DNA of 64,000 nucleotides from Flavihumibacter sp. ZG627 (GTDB taxonomy: Bacteria > Bacteroidota > Bacteroidia > Chitinophagales > Chitinophagaceae): the NCBI RefSeq assembly GCF_000814325.1, contig NZ_JPHF01000001.1:124001-188000 (forward strand), given 5' to 3'. The translations under genes and the position numbers were made by a program. The notes beneath the pieces are model-generated. The model saw nothing but the letters and a program-made list of their open reading frames with translations. It was not told the DNA's origin and made no database searches. Of this stretch, positions 1 through 7,769 are shown in pieces (within the stretch, counting starts at the first letter, position 1; each line of letters begins with the position of its first letter).

Positions 1-344
1 ATCTTAATTATGAGGACAGTATTTACCAGACAGTACATTCCTATTATACGCTGGAGTTGAAAGAGAAAAAGAATCCACCGCATTACGGGATGGCGAGGAT
101 CGACCGCAATGCCTATAATGTGTATGGGTTGGAATGGTATCCCGATAAATTGGTGTTCCAGGTAAACGGCGTTACTACCTTCACTTACCCGCGACTGCCA
201 GCAGTGGATCCAAGCCAGTGGCCCTTTGATCAGCCCTTTTACCTGATAGTAGACCAGCAGCTCGGGGGAGCCTGGGTAGGTAAGGTTGATCTGCAACAGT
301 TACCGGTAAAGATGTATGTGGATTGGGTGAGGGTGTATCAATAG
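1..344 (+). CDS. Glycoside hydrolase family 16 protein, C-terminal part (5' truncated by window)
   Basis: The reading frame is open from base 3 to the stop at 344, so only about 113 C-terminal residues are present and the start lies outside the window. The sequence has the typical end of a GH16 beta-glucanase/laminarinase jelly roll: a VYGLEWYPDKL strand, a WPFDQPFYLIVDQQLGG segment and the terminal YVDWVRVYQ strand. GH16 enzymes are secreted endo-acting beta-1,3(4)-glucanases or related galactanases. The catalytic ExDxxE motif would lie upstream and cannot be seen. There is no type IX sorting tail after the catalytic fold. Family assignment is firm; substrate is unknown. Confidence 0.85.
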   Translation, partial: LNYEDSIYQTVHSYYTLELKEKKNPPHYGMARIDRNAYNVYGLEWYPDKLVFQVNGVTTFTYPRLPAVDPSQWPFDQPFYLIVDQQLGGAWVGKVDLQQLPVKMYVDWVRVYQ

Positions 345-774
345 AAAAAAATTATACATGACGTTACTGATACGAGCAGTTATGCATCGGAACAAGTTTA
401 TCCGGATGCGGGAAAGGGTTTTTGTTATAAGATTATGGGATAGAGTGATGTCAGATCACGATTCATTTCATCCCCTGTGCAGGCCCGACTCGCCACCGCC
501 AGAACCAACTGATAAGACGGTGAGTTGGGGACCGATTAGGCGGGGTGGGAGGAAATTTGAGAACTGCGGCTAATACTTTCGAAGAGAGTCTTCTTATGAT
601 CTGGCTACCATTATGAGAGGAAAAGTAATTTCAACTCATTTTTTATTATTAACTGAGCGGGAGGAATTAATTGCCATTCATTTGAGAGGATTGAATAAGC
701 ATTCTCCCTTGAATTATTAAATACTCATTGTCTTAGACGTCTGGTTTGCTAAAAAATTTGGTAGATTCAGGTTT
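345..774. other. Gap between GH16 gene and restriction island; no convincing gene
   Basis: About 430 bases without a supported gene. A 71-codon open frame at 358-573 has an unnatural Arg/Pro/Ser-rich composition and no family resemblance. Composition changes from mixed-GC to strongly AT-rich near 580-600, which probably marks the left edge of the acquired island. At 494-528 two inverted repeats interleave (CACCG 494-498 with CGGTG 518-522; CCAACT 505-510 with AGTTGG 523-528), the layout of an H-type pseudoknot. No tRNA, integrase or obvious attachment duplication was seen. Confidence 0.5.
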
Positions 775-810
775 GTCCGTAAATTTGTCCGTGTCCGCAA
801 AAATGTCCGT
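775..810 (+). repeat. Array of four GTCCGY hexamers just upstream of the methyltransferase start
   Basis: GTCCGT occurs at 775-780, 787-792 and 805-810, and GTCCGC at 793-798, so starts are separated by 12, 6 and 12 bases. The last copy ends three bases before the start codon at 814. The position and phasing suggest a protein-binding array for autoregulation, possibly bound by the methyltransferase's own N-terminal arm-type DNA-binding domain; that is inference. The frame through the repeats is open back to a stop at 718-720 and would read as Val-Arg repeats, but it has no ATG before 814. Confidence 0.55.
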
Positions 811-813
811 TAT

Positions 814-3039
814 ATGATAAATGTTAAATTTTATTTGGATAAAGCTGATAAAAACAAACTTTATCCAATACATCTAGTGCTACGTCAAAAAGATGTACAA
901 ATTAAAGTTGCTACCGGCGAAAAAATAAAGAAGAAAGATTGGGACAATGCTTCTCAGTCTGTAAAAGACAGTTGCTATAACCATAGAGAAATAAATAAGT
1001 TCTTGTTATTCTTAAAGAATGAAGTTGAGAAACATTTGGAGACTGCTCCCCTTTCTGAGCTGAGTGATAAGAAGATAAAAGAGAGAATACTAGCCTTTGT
1101 AAATAGTAGAAGAAGTAATACTGATGTAAAAATTGTTTGTGAGGATCAAGAATATTATCAAGGCAAACAAAAAATTACATTTTTAGATTTGTTTGCTGGG
1201 GCTGGTGGGTTTAGTGAAGGATTTTTACAAGCCGAGCACAGAAATATGGTTTATGATTTCTTATTAGGTAGTGATATAAATGAAAATTGCGAGTTAACAC
1301 ACCTCGCTAGATACAATTACCAATTAGGGCTTGATGCCGAATTTTTGCTTCAAGATATAAGTGAACCAGACTTCCTCGATAACTTAATTAATAAATTAAA
1401 AGGCAGACAAGTTGATGTTATTTGTGGTGGCCCACCTTGCCAAAGTTTTAGCCTTGCAGGGAAACGAAAGAAATTTGACAAGAAGGATGATCTGTTTGCG
1501 CACTATTTAAAAGTTATAAGGCAGTTGAGGCCGAAGTATTTTGTAATGGAAAATGTAAAAGGCATCCTTACAAAGGAAGGCGGAAGGATTCGTGAAATGA
1601 TATTACAGGAAATACGGTCTATTATTGATTTAAAAGAGTTTCATCAATTGATTCATTTTGTTGGTCAAATAAGAAAGCATAAAAAGGAACAAGCTTTTAT
1701 TCTTGATTGCTACAATTTAAGATTACAATTCGAGAACAGTAACGAAAGGGAAATTGAAGATCTCAAAGAAAGATATATTCAGAATGTTGAGAATAAGTTT
1801 AGACTACTTACTCCCAAAATTGTTAATTACAAAACCAGTAAAACAGATTCTAGCATAAGTACAATTCGTCACGGCTTTAATTTATTAAAAAGAGAACACG
1901 AGCTTCTTTTTATAAAGAAGAAGGTTATAAATGAAAAGGCATTTTGTGATTTGGATAATGATTTTTTTTATGAGGATTTTAATAATTTTTTGAGTGCAAT
2001 AGAGCCCGAGTCAATTATAAGTAAAATTACTGCTGCATTTAATAATTTGAAGCCAGAGAAAAAGTTTATAAGTGATGTCAATGAAATAGTTAAAGCCTTA
2101 GAAATTTATGCTTTCTCATTTGATGAGTGTATTGATGGTCTTTCTGAGTTTGTGAAAGATGCTAATAAAGAGAGCGAGTTTAATGATATTTTATCACAAA
2201 TTAGGCTGTATAATATTAATGAACCATTCGTCGCATTAGCTTCAAATTATGGTGTACCACAAAATCGCGAAAGAGTATTATTTATTGGTTGCCGAAAAGA
2301 TCAACATTTGATTCAGCAAATACCGCCAACAGTTTCAAGCAAAGAAAAAGTAACAATTTTTGAGGCACTATATGATTTGGACTTTATTGGCAATGACGAT
2401 GAAAAATTCTATTACGAAACAATTGATGTAAAGTCAAAGTATAACGGAAAAGCAGAGAAATTGTTATCTCTTGTGCGAAAAAGAAGTGTTGATGGTAAGA
2501 TAGATTTGAAAACGGGTATGACATATGCGGAATGGTCAAAGAAAGGGCGTCTTAATGGTCGGTTCAACAATGCAAAAAAACCTTTTTATGTGAGGAATAT
2601 TGAAGAACTAAAAAGTCATTTATCCCATATTGTTGCCCCATTACATAACCATAAAACTAGCAAACAGAATAACGATGTAATTAAAAGATTAAATGTAATA
2701 TTAAATGAAGGTGATTATGACCAAGCGAAGGAAAAATTAAAACTAATTGGACTTGAATCCGAAAAGCGCAATTATAATGTCTTAAAGCCAGATTCTCAGA
2801 GCCCTACAGTTATGACACTTCCCGACGATTACATCCATTATTCTACTCCAAGAGCCTTAACTGTGCGTGAAATGGCTAGGTTGCAATCTTTTGATGATTC
2901 ATTTGTTTTTCAAGGGAAACGTTCAACTGGCGGTAGTAAAAGAAAAAGTGAAGTGCCTCAATTTACTTTAGTTGGCAATGCTGTACCACCTTTAATGGCA
3001 AGAGCTGTTGCTTTAGAAATATTAAAATTCATAAAGTAA
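814..3039 (+). CDS. DNA (cytosine-5-)-methyltransferase with N-terminal integrase-type arm domain
   Basis: Residues about 1-75 (NVKFYLDK, an NKLYPIHLVL strand, a KVATGEKIKKKDWD turn) resemble the arm DNA-binding domain that opens Bacteroidota tyrosine recombinases. The methyltransferase core follows: motif I DLFAGAGGFSEGF near 124-136, motif IV GGPPCQSF with catalytic Cys209, motif VI ENVKG 246-250, motif VIII QNRERVLFIG 484-493, motif IX TVREMARLQSF and motif X GNAVPP near the end. A helical, charged insertion of roughly 200 residues separates motifs VI and VIII, where typical enzymes have about 40. At 741 residues it is far longer than ordinary Dcm-type enzymes. It is the modification enzyme of the island and converges on the endonuclease gene with a 3-base gap. 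The specificity cannot be read from sequence. Function is secure; the arm-domain assignment is by remembered family pattern. Confidence 0.92.
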   Translation: MINVKFYLDKADKNKLYPIHLVLRQKDVQIKVATGEKIKKKDWDNASQSVKDSCYNHREINKFLLFLKNEVEKHLETAPLSELSDKKIKERILAFVNSRRSNTDVKIVCEDQEYYQGKQKITFLDLFAGAGGFSEGFLQAEHRNMVYDFLLGSDINENCELTHLARYNYQLGLDAEFLLQDISEPDFLDNLINKLKGRQVDVICGGPPCQSFSLAGKRKKFDKKDDLFAHYLKVIRQLRPKYFVMENVKGILTKEGGRIREMILQEIRSIIDLKEFHQLIHFVGQIRKHKKEQAFILDCYNLRLQFENSNEREIEDLKERYIQNVENKFRLLTPKIVNYKTSKTDSSISTIRHGFNLLKREHELLFIKKKVINEKAFCDLDNDFFYEDFNNFLSAIEPESIISKITAAFNNLKPEKKFISDVNEIVKALEIYAFSFDECIDGLSEFVKDANKESEFNDILSQIRLYNINEPFVALASNYGVPQNRERVLFIGCRKDQHLIQQIPPTVSSKEKVTIFEALYDLDFIGNDDEKFYYETIDVKSKYNGKAEKLLSLVRKRSVDGKIDLKTGMTYAEWSKKGRLNGRFNNAKKPFYVRNIEELKSHLSHIVAPLHNHKTSKQNNDVIKRLNVILNEGDYDQAKEKLKLIGLESEKRNYNVLKPDSQSPTVMTLPDDYIHYSTPRALTVREMARLQSFDDSFVFQGKRSTGGSKRKSEVPQFTLVGNAVPPLMARAVALEILKFIK

Positions 3040-3042
3040 AAA

Positions 3043-4221
3043 CTAATTAATATTGATGAGAGTTTTGAATAAATATTTTCTATTTGCTTTGTCAATCCTA
3101 AATCCAGGGCCATGATCTCTTTTTTTCCCGTTTGTGATATGACCTTTCCAGTCAAAGTTTATTAAGTCTCTTTCAATCAACGATATAAACTCGGAAAACA
3201 ATGGTTTGGTTGTTAATTCAAAATTTATAAATGTAAAGGTAATGTTACCCTCTTTATTAACTTCTTCTATAGCATCAACCCATAATGTTGTTGGGTGCTT
3301 TATTTCTAATGAATTTCTAAGCGTTTTATAATGCCATGCACATACGTCGTCATGGAAGGAATTATTTAGATACATTTGATTTAGTATCATCTTCTCATTA
3401 TCAGGAACAAGATATAAACCGTGCGAATTAGGCTTTGTAATTATATTGTTATAAAGCGCCTTTCTATTTTGGCTATCAATCATTCCAAATTTATCAATAA
3501 TAGAACGAACAGTTTTATACTTACTAATGTCTTTATCTGGAACTTTTGAAAATAAAGAATCTTTAGTTCTGCCTTGACGCTTAGATTTTAATTCAATTTT
3601 ACCTAAATAATCTGGTGTTTTTAAACTATTAACTTTGACACCGAGAAAACTTTCAAGAGTTAGCCCTACATCCTTTGGGGCTCGTTTATTAGGAACTATA
3701 CTTTCAATAGCCCCACTTTGTTTGAGAAGGCTTAGGTCTTTTTTTAACTGGACAATAACTTTTTGATTTTCTGGATCTTCAAATACATCATTGATTGTTC
3801 TACTGATTTGTTCTATTGTCTTAATAGGAATTGCAATTAATGTGTTATTTGAAATCGTCATGTAAACTAAATCACCCTCTTCTACAAATCTTTTCAAGTT
3901 ATAAGGCCAAAATCTTGGATCTCCCTGTTTAGTTTTAGGTCGATAAAAACTAACTTTTGTTTCAACTATTGTGTCCGTTATGATAATTGCATCTTTATAT
4001 TCTTTAGCCCCTCCAGGGATTAAATCTTTAAAACTAACTAGCTTTTTATCAAATAGTATTTTACGCAACGATTCTGAAGCATCTATAATAGCTTTATCGA
4101 TCATTGTTTGAGTCATCCTAATTAATGCAAATTCATTTAAATTGTAATTATTTATAAACTCAATTACTATACTTTCTTCATCATTAGGTTTGAATAAGGG
4201 ATTCATAAAATCTACATTCAT
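3043..4221 (-). CDS. Type II restriction endonuclease, MvaI/BcnI-like
   Basis: The protein has 392 residues. The central stretch GLTLESFLGVKVNS...PDYLGKIELKSKR matches the active-site layout of the MvaI/BcnI family: Glu190, Asp204, Glu210 and Lys212 (PD-ExK type), which cleave CC(W/S)GG-type sites as monomers. An N-terminal region of about 180 residues precedes the nuclease domain and is not recognised; it may add recognition. The gene faces the methyltransferase, and its start overlaps the end of the mismatch glycosylase gene by 38 bases, so the two are probably co-translated. A second in-frame ATG at 4206 is possible. Composition is AT-rich like the rest of the island. The cognate site is unknown, but CCNGG-like is a reasonable first guess. 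The family call comes from motif memory and spacing, not a database search. Confidence 0.75.
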   Translation of the reverse strand: MNVDFMNPLFKPNDEESIVIEFINNYNLNEFALIRMTQTMIDKAIIDASESLRKILFDKKLVSFKDLIPGGAKEYKDAIIITDTIVETKVSFYRPKTKQGDPRFWPYNLKRFVEEGDLVYMTISNNTLIAIPIKTIEQISRTINDVFEDPENQKVIVQLKKDLSLLKQSGAIESIVPNKRAPKDVGLTLESFLGVKVNSLKTPDYLGKIELKSKRQGRTKDSLFSKVPDKDISKYKTVRSIIDKFGMIDSQNRKALYNNIITKPNSHGLYLVPDNEKMILNQMYLNNSFHDDVCAWHYKTLRNSLEIKHPTTLWVDAIEEVNKEGNITFTFINFELTTKPLFSEFISLIERDLINFDWKGHITNGKKRDHGPGFRIDKANRKYLFKTLININ

Positions 4222-4891
4222 TGTTTAATGGACAAAATACACATAAAGGGGTTGGCTTACAAATTTTTGCCGCAAAGTCTAATACAGCCCAATTTATTTC
4301 TTTACTTTTTTTATGATTAACTACTTTAAATGAAAGTTCTTGAAGGTATGGGTCGTAACGTATATCTGCCATTTTTCTTTCACCAAAATATCTCTCAAGA
4401 ACTCTTGCCATATTGACATCGATTAGTGGCAAGGGTTTTTTGTGAATTAATAGTTCAACTGCATTGGCAAGGTACTGACCCATGAATGGGATACTTTCCA
4501 AATCTGACCTGTTATTAGGTAATTTCCCTTTACGTTTTATCATTTCTTGAGCCAGACATTTTAGCCGTTTCGCTCTTTGTCGATAAAGCCCAATAGGTTT
4601 TAAGTGCATTTCAATAATACTTGTATCTGCATTTGCGAGGCTATGCCAATTAGGGAACTTCTTTAGAAACTGAAAATAAAAATTTGAAACTGTTTGTGCT
4701 TTTGTCCTCTGTAGTAAGGTCTCTGCAATAATAATTTGGTAATGCGTCAATCGCTTATTCCTCCAAGGAAAGTCTCTGCCTTCAGTCTTGTACCATTTGA
4801 GAAGTGTATTCTGGAATTGGACAATACTTTTTGCGGTAACCGATGTCATACCCAAAATTAAGAAGTGATTTTGGGGATAAATAGAAGTCAT
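4184..4891 (-). CDS. HhH-GPD DNA mismatch glycosylase, Mig/MutY-like (probable T:G thymine glycosylase)
   Basis: This 235-residue base-excision protein has RDFPWR at 39-44, AETLLQRTKA with Glu57, the helix-hairpin-helix IPFMGQYLANAV at 134-145 and the catalytic aspartate in LPLIDVNMARVL (Asp158). The position of the endonuclease III catalytic Lys (MutY Ser) is Tyr140, the residue I recall from Mig.Mth, a thymine-DNA glycosylase encoded beside an archaeal GGCC methyltransferase. Four cysteines near the C-terminus (211, 217, 220, 226) fit an iron-sulfur cluster, with x5-x2-x5 spacing instead of the usual x6-x2-x5. Next to a C5-methyltransferase, the likely role is removing T from T:G pairs made by 5-methylcytosine deamination, as Vsr does elsewhere. 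An alternative start is Met15 (4849). Confidence 0.85.
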   Translation of the reverse strand: MTSIYPQNHFLILGMTSVTAKSIVQFQNTLLKWYKTEGRDFPWRNKRLTHYQIIIAETLLQRTKAQTVSNFYFQFLKKFPNWHSLANADTSIIEMHLKPIGLYRQRAKRLKCLAQEMIKRKGKLPNNRSDLESIPFMGQYLANAVELLIHKKPLPLIDVNMARVLERYFGERKMADIRYDPYLQELSFKVVNHKKSKEINWAVLDFAAKICKPTPLCVFCPLNNECRFYESLIQT

Positions 4892-4934
4892 CTAGAAAAT
4901 ATCTATAATTTGACATAAATATAATTTTATGGGA

Positions 4935-5693
4935 TTACTTTAGTTCTTTTATCACGAGTTCTGGCCATGCAATGTATTCTCCATATTGCCCTTTTCTAAT
5001 TTGGCCTCCTTTGTTCTTTCCTAAATTTGTCAACGCCCATTCATCATTTTTCCTTTCGATCCATTTTAGATTTTCAAATTTCGAAATAAGGTCTTTGCTG
5101 ACTATTCCAAGCTCTTTCGAAAGGGCAGTAGCAGAAAGGTATTTGCCATCATATGACTTGGTACTTTGTACAGACTCTGTCTTGAATTCTTCTTTTTTAA
5201 TAAAAGGTTTAATTGTTTCTTTTTTCAATTCCGCTATATCTTTCGGCGCTTCTACATATGAAAAATCTGTCGCATTGTTCATAATGGATTCAATGTCTTT
5301 CCATGCATCTTCATATACTTGTTTATCTGCTTCATTATCTCTTTCAATTAAGATTCCCATCTCTCTATTATTCTGTTGACTAAACTCATATAAATTCATA
5401 GATGAGATGATCATCTTTTTTTCATTTAGATAACATTTGGCATGAAGATTTTTGGAAAAGTAAAGTCTAACATATTTTAAATTTTGCAAATAACTCATTT
5501 CTGTGGGGTTCAATTCTTGCTTCCCAAAGATTATTCTTACTTCTGCTTTTTCTCGTTCCTTATCATTAAGAAGCTCCCTGATATTATCTGAAAGTTTTAG
5601 ATATGGACTAATGATATACAGTCGTTCACGGGCTTCACGAATCAATTCTTCAACACCTGCAGTAATACCTGATGTTCTTAAGTATTTGGGCAT
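4935..5693 (-). CDS. PLD-superfamily nuclease-like protein with C-terminal helix-turn-helix
   Basis: The protein has 252 residues. The N-terminal half has a single phospholipase-D-type catalytic repeat: His84, Lys86, Glu91 where the motif normally has Asp, and an SSMN segment at 97-100 matching GSxN. Single-repeat members act as dimers, and some are nucleases such as BfiI. After a Lys/Glu-rich linker (about 150-185) comes a small domain (SATALSKELGI...ISKFENLKWIERKNDEWALT) that reads as a winged-helix/antirepressor-type DNA-binding fold. The gene lies 43 bases upstream of the glycosylase on the same strand, so it may be the first gene of a PLD-glycosylase-endonuclease operon. Possible roles are a second nuclease, a nicking partner or a regulator; no role is proven by sequence. 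Confidence 0.7.
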   Translation of the reverse strand: MPKYLRTSGITAGVEELIREARERLYIISPYLKLSDNIRELLNDKEREKAEVRIIFGKQELNPTEMSYLQNLKYVRLYFSKNLHAKCYLNEKKMIISSMNLYEFSQQNNREMGILIERDNEADKQVYEDAWKDIESIMNNATDFSYVEAPKDIAELKKETIKPFIKKEEFKTESVQSTKSYDGKYLSATALSKELGIVSKDLISKFENLKWIERKNDEWALTNLGKNKGGQIRKGQYGEYIAWPELVIKELK

Positions 5694-5954
5694 TTTTATA
5701 ATATTTTGTTCGCTAAAGATATATGTAATTTTGAATTATCATCTATTCATGCCTGTTAGTTTTGGTTTCCATATTATCAGAATAATTAAGTAGACTTTTT
5801 GATTGTATATTATTTTCTTCTGGATTCACTTGAATAATTTTTATATTGATTAAGTGAATATTTAAGATGAAATCTTTATCAAGTTTATTTGAGATATGGG
5901 TTTCTGAATATGTCCCCCCAACTTTCCCTGATTATTCCTAATTTACCAGGGCGA
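5694..5954. other. AT-rich intergenic right edge of the restriction island
   Basis: About 260 bases of strongly AT-rich DNA between the divergent PLD-like gene and the TPR regulator. GC content rises sharply after about 5930. No gene, hairpin terminator or attachment-site duplication was recognised. It must hold the promoters of both flanking genes. Confidence 0.4.
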
Positions 5955-7724
5955 ATGAACCCTAAACCCCCGTCCATCCTTAAGCGCCTCACCGGCACGC
6001 TGCTAATCGTATTGCTGTGCGCTACCGCCGCGGCGGAACCTTTCCCCGTGCGGAAATGGGTCGACCGGCTTTCAAAGGGATCGGGAACGGATCATGTTGC
6101 CGTTAGGGAACTGGTGCATAGCTTCAATAGCATGGATAGCGCTGAAGTGGAGAAAACGCTCGATATCCTCGAAGAAGAGGGCAGCACGGCTGGTCCCGCT
6201 TTCCAGCTTCGTATCCTGCACGCCCGGATCTGGTTCCTGCAGGATTATAACCAGCCCTACGGCATGGAAAAACTGCTACCCCTGCTTGAAGAAATGATGC
6301 AGAAAGCTGAAGCCACCGGCAAAAAAGAACTTATCGCCTACGCCAGCTGGATCTATGGCAGCATGATGTACTCCTACAACGAAATGGAACCCGCTGTCAC
6401 CTATTCCCTCAAAGCGGTGGAGCTATACGAAACAATGCCGGTATTCGATTCCCTTCATTTTTATTATTCCTACTTCGGGGAAATGCTTTTTCACACCAAT
6501 GAATACACGAAATCGATCCACTATACCCAAAAAGCGATCGCACTCAATACTGATACCGCCCGCTCTAACAGGGTGCTCAAAACGAAATACCTGAATACCC
6601 TCGGCCAATGTTACCTGCAACTCGGTCAGCCCGATTCTGCCTTCTTCTTCTACCAGGAATCAAGCCGTCTGGCAAACGCTGTTGGCCACACCATCTGGAA
6701 AGGCATCAATGCCAGCGACTTCGGCTACTGGTATTTTGTGCGCAAACAATATTCCCCGGCAACTGCCCATCTGCGCTATGCCTATGAAACCTGTAAAGAG
6801 CAGGAGAAAGGCATCGCCGCTTATTCGCTTCTGTGGCTGGCGCGGATCAATATTATGCAGGGCAAAACAGACAGCGCCTCCCTCTTCCTGGATACGGCAT
6901 TACAGTTGCTCGATTCCTACGGAAAGTTCAATCCCCTCCAGGTTGCTGTCAAACGCCGGGAGGTCTATTCCGCAAAGGCCGAACTATACAGGGTGCTGAA
7001 GCAGCCCGACAGTCTGAGCTTTTACCAGCAACGTTATCAATCCCTTCGTGATTCGCTGGAACGCGTGGCCATCCTCAGCAGCAGTAAAGTTGCCTTGTTG
7101 AGAATCGAGAATGAAAAGAACCAATATTTGCTGCGCGCCACTAAAGAAGAAAAAAGAAGAGAGGCGCAGAAGCGGAATTCCATCATCATCGGTATTAGTC
7201 TGCTGGCCATCATCATCATCCTGGTTCTGGCTCGCCAGAAGGCAGGACTGAAACACCAGCAGGAGATGGCCCGCCTTGAAAAGAGTAAGCTGCACGCGGA
7301 AGTGATGGCCTCCCGGGAAAAACTGGATCTGTTCACGCAAACCTTAGTGGAGAAATCATCGCTGCTGGAACAACTGCAGGAGGAGGTAAGGGAAAAGAAA
7401 CTGACATCCTCACAGCAGGATCTGCTGTTGGAGCTGAGCAATCTCACCATCCTTACCGAAGACGATTGGAACCGGTTCCGCAATATGTTTGAAAAAGTGT
7501 ATCCTGGCTTTTTCATGAAGCTGAAAAATAATAGTCCCGATATAACAGTTGCTGAACAGCGAATGGCGGCCCTCACGCGACTTTCACTCAGCACAAAACA
7601 GATGGCTGCCATGCTGGGTATTTCTGTTGATGCCGTTCATAAGACCCGGCAGCGATTGCGTAACAGGTTGCACATAGATTCCGATGTTAACCTGGAGGAG
7701 TATATACAAGCAGTTTCCTCCTGA
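5955..7724 (+). CDS. TPR-repeat, membrane-anchored HTH transcriptional regulator (paralog 1)
   Basis: I prefer the ATG at 5955 because it gives a clean signal/anchor sequence (LKRLTGTLLIVLLCATAAAE); an upstream in-frame ATG exists at 5889. Architecture: signal peptide, tetratricopeptide-type helical repeats over about 400 residues, a transmembrane segment (SIIIGISLLAIIIILVLA), a coiled coil, then a cytoplasmic C-terminal HTH (AEQRMAALTRLSLSTKQMAAMLGISVDAVHKTRQRLR) of LuxR-like type. This is a common Bacteroidota design in which a periplasmic sensor is fused to a DNA-binding output. A paralog of near-equal length lies at 14519-16309. The lipoprotein gene at 7770 follows by 45 bases and may be its target or partner. 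The signal sensed is unknown. Confidence 0.8.
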   Translation: MNPKPPSILKRLTGTLLIVLLCATAAAEPFPVRKWVDRLSKGSGTDHVAVRELVHSFNSMDSAEVEKTLDILEEEGSTAGPAFQLRILHARIWFLQDYNQPYGMEKLLPLLEEMMQKAEATGKKELIAYASWIYGSMMYSYNEMEPAVTYSLKAVELYETMPVFDSLHFYYSYFGEMLFHTNEYTKSIHYTQKAIALNTDTARSNRVLKTKYLNTLGQCYLQLGQPDSAFFFYQESSRLANAVGHTIWKGINASDFGYWYFVRKQYSPATAHLRYAYETCKEQEKGIAAYSLLWLARINIMQGKTDSASLFLDTALQLLDSYGKFNPLQVAVKRREVYSAKAELYRVLKQPDSLSFYQQRYQSLRDSLERVAILSSSKVALLRIENEKNQYLLRATKEEKRREAQKRNSIIIGISLLAIIIILVLARQKAGLKHQQEMARLEKSKLHAEVMASREKLDLFTQTLVEKSSLLEQLQEEVREKKLTSSQQDLLLELSNLTILTEDDWNRFRNMFEKVYPGFFMKLKNNSPDITVAEQRMAALTRLSLSTKQMAAMLGISVDAVHKTRQRLRNRLHIDSDVNLEEYIQAVSS

Positions 7725-7769
7725 TGCAACGCTTCCATATAACTGACTTGTCAAGTAGAAAAAGTCAGT

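Noticed and set aside
358-573. 71-codon open frame after the GH16 gene
   Set aside because: Arg/Pro-rich composition, no family pattern, and position across the composition change at the island edge; treated as non-coding.
721-813. In-frame extension of the methyltransferase upstream through the hexamer repeats
   Set aside because: The frame is open from 721 but has no ATG before 814 and would encode Val-Arg repeats; the repeats are better explained as DNA sites.
5694-5954. Attachment-site duplication flanking the restriction island
   Set aside because: No matching direct repeat between this gap and 345-813 was seen by eye, and no integrase is present.
7037-7612. 191-codon antisense frame inside the first TPR-HTH regulator
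   Set aside because: Ser/Arg/Cys-rich shadow of the coiled-coil and HTH coding sequence; no independent support.
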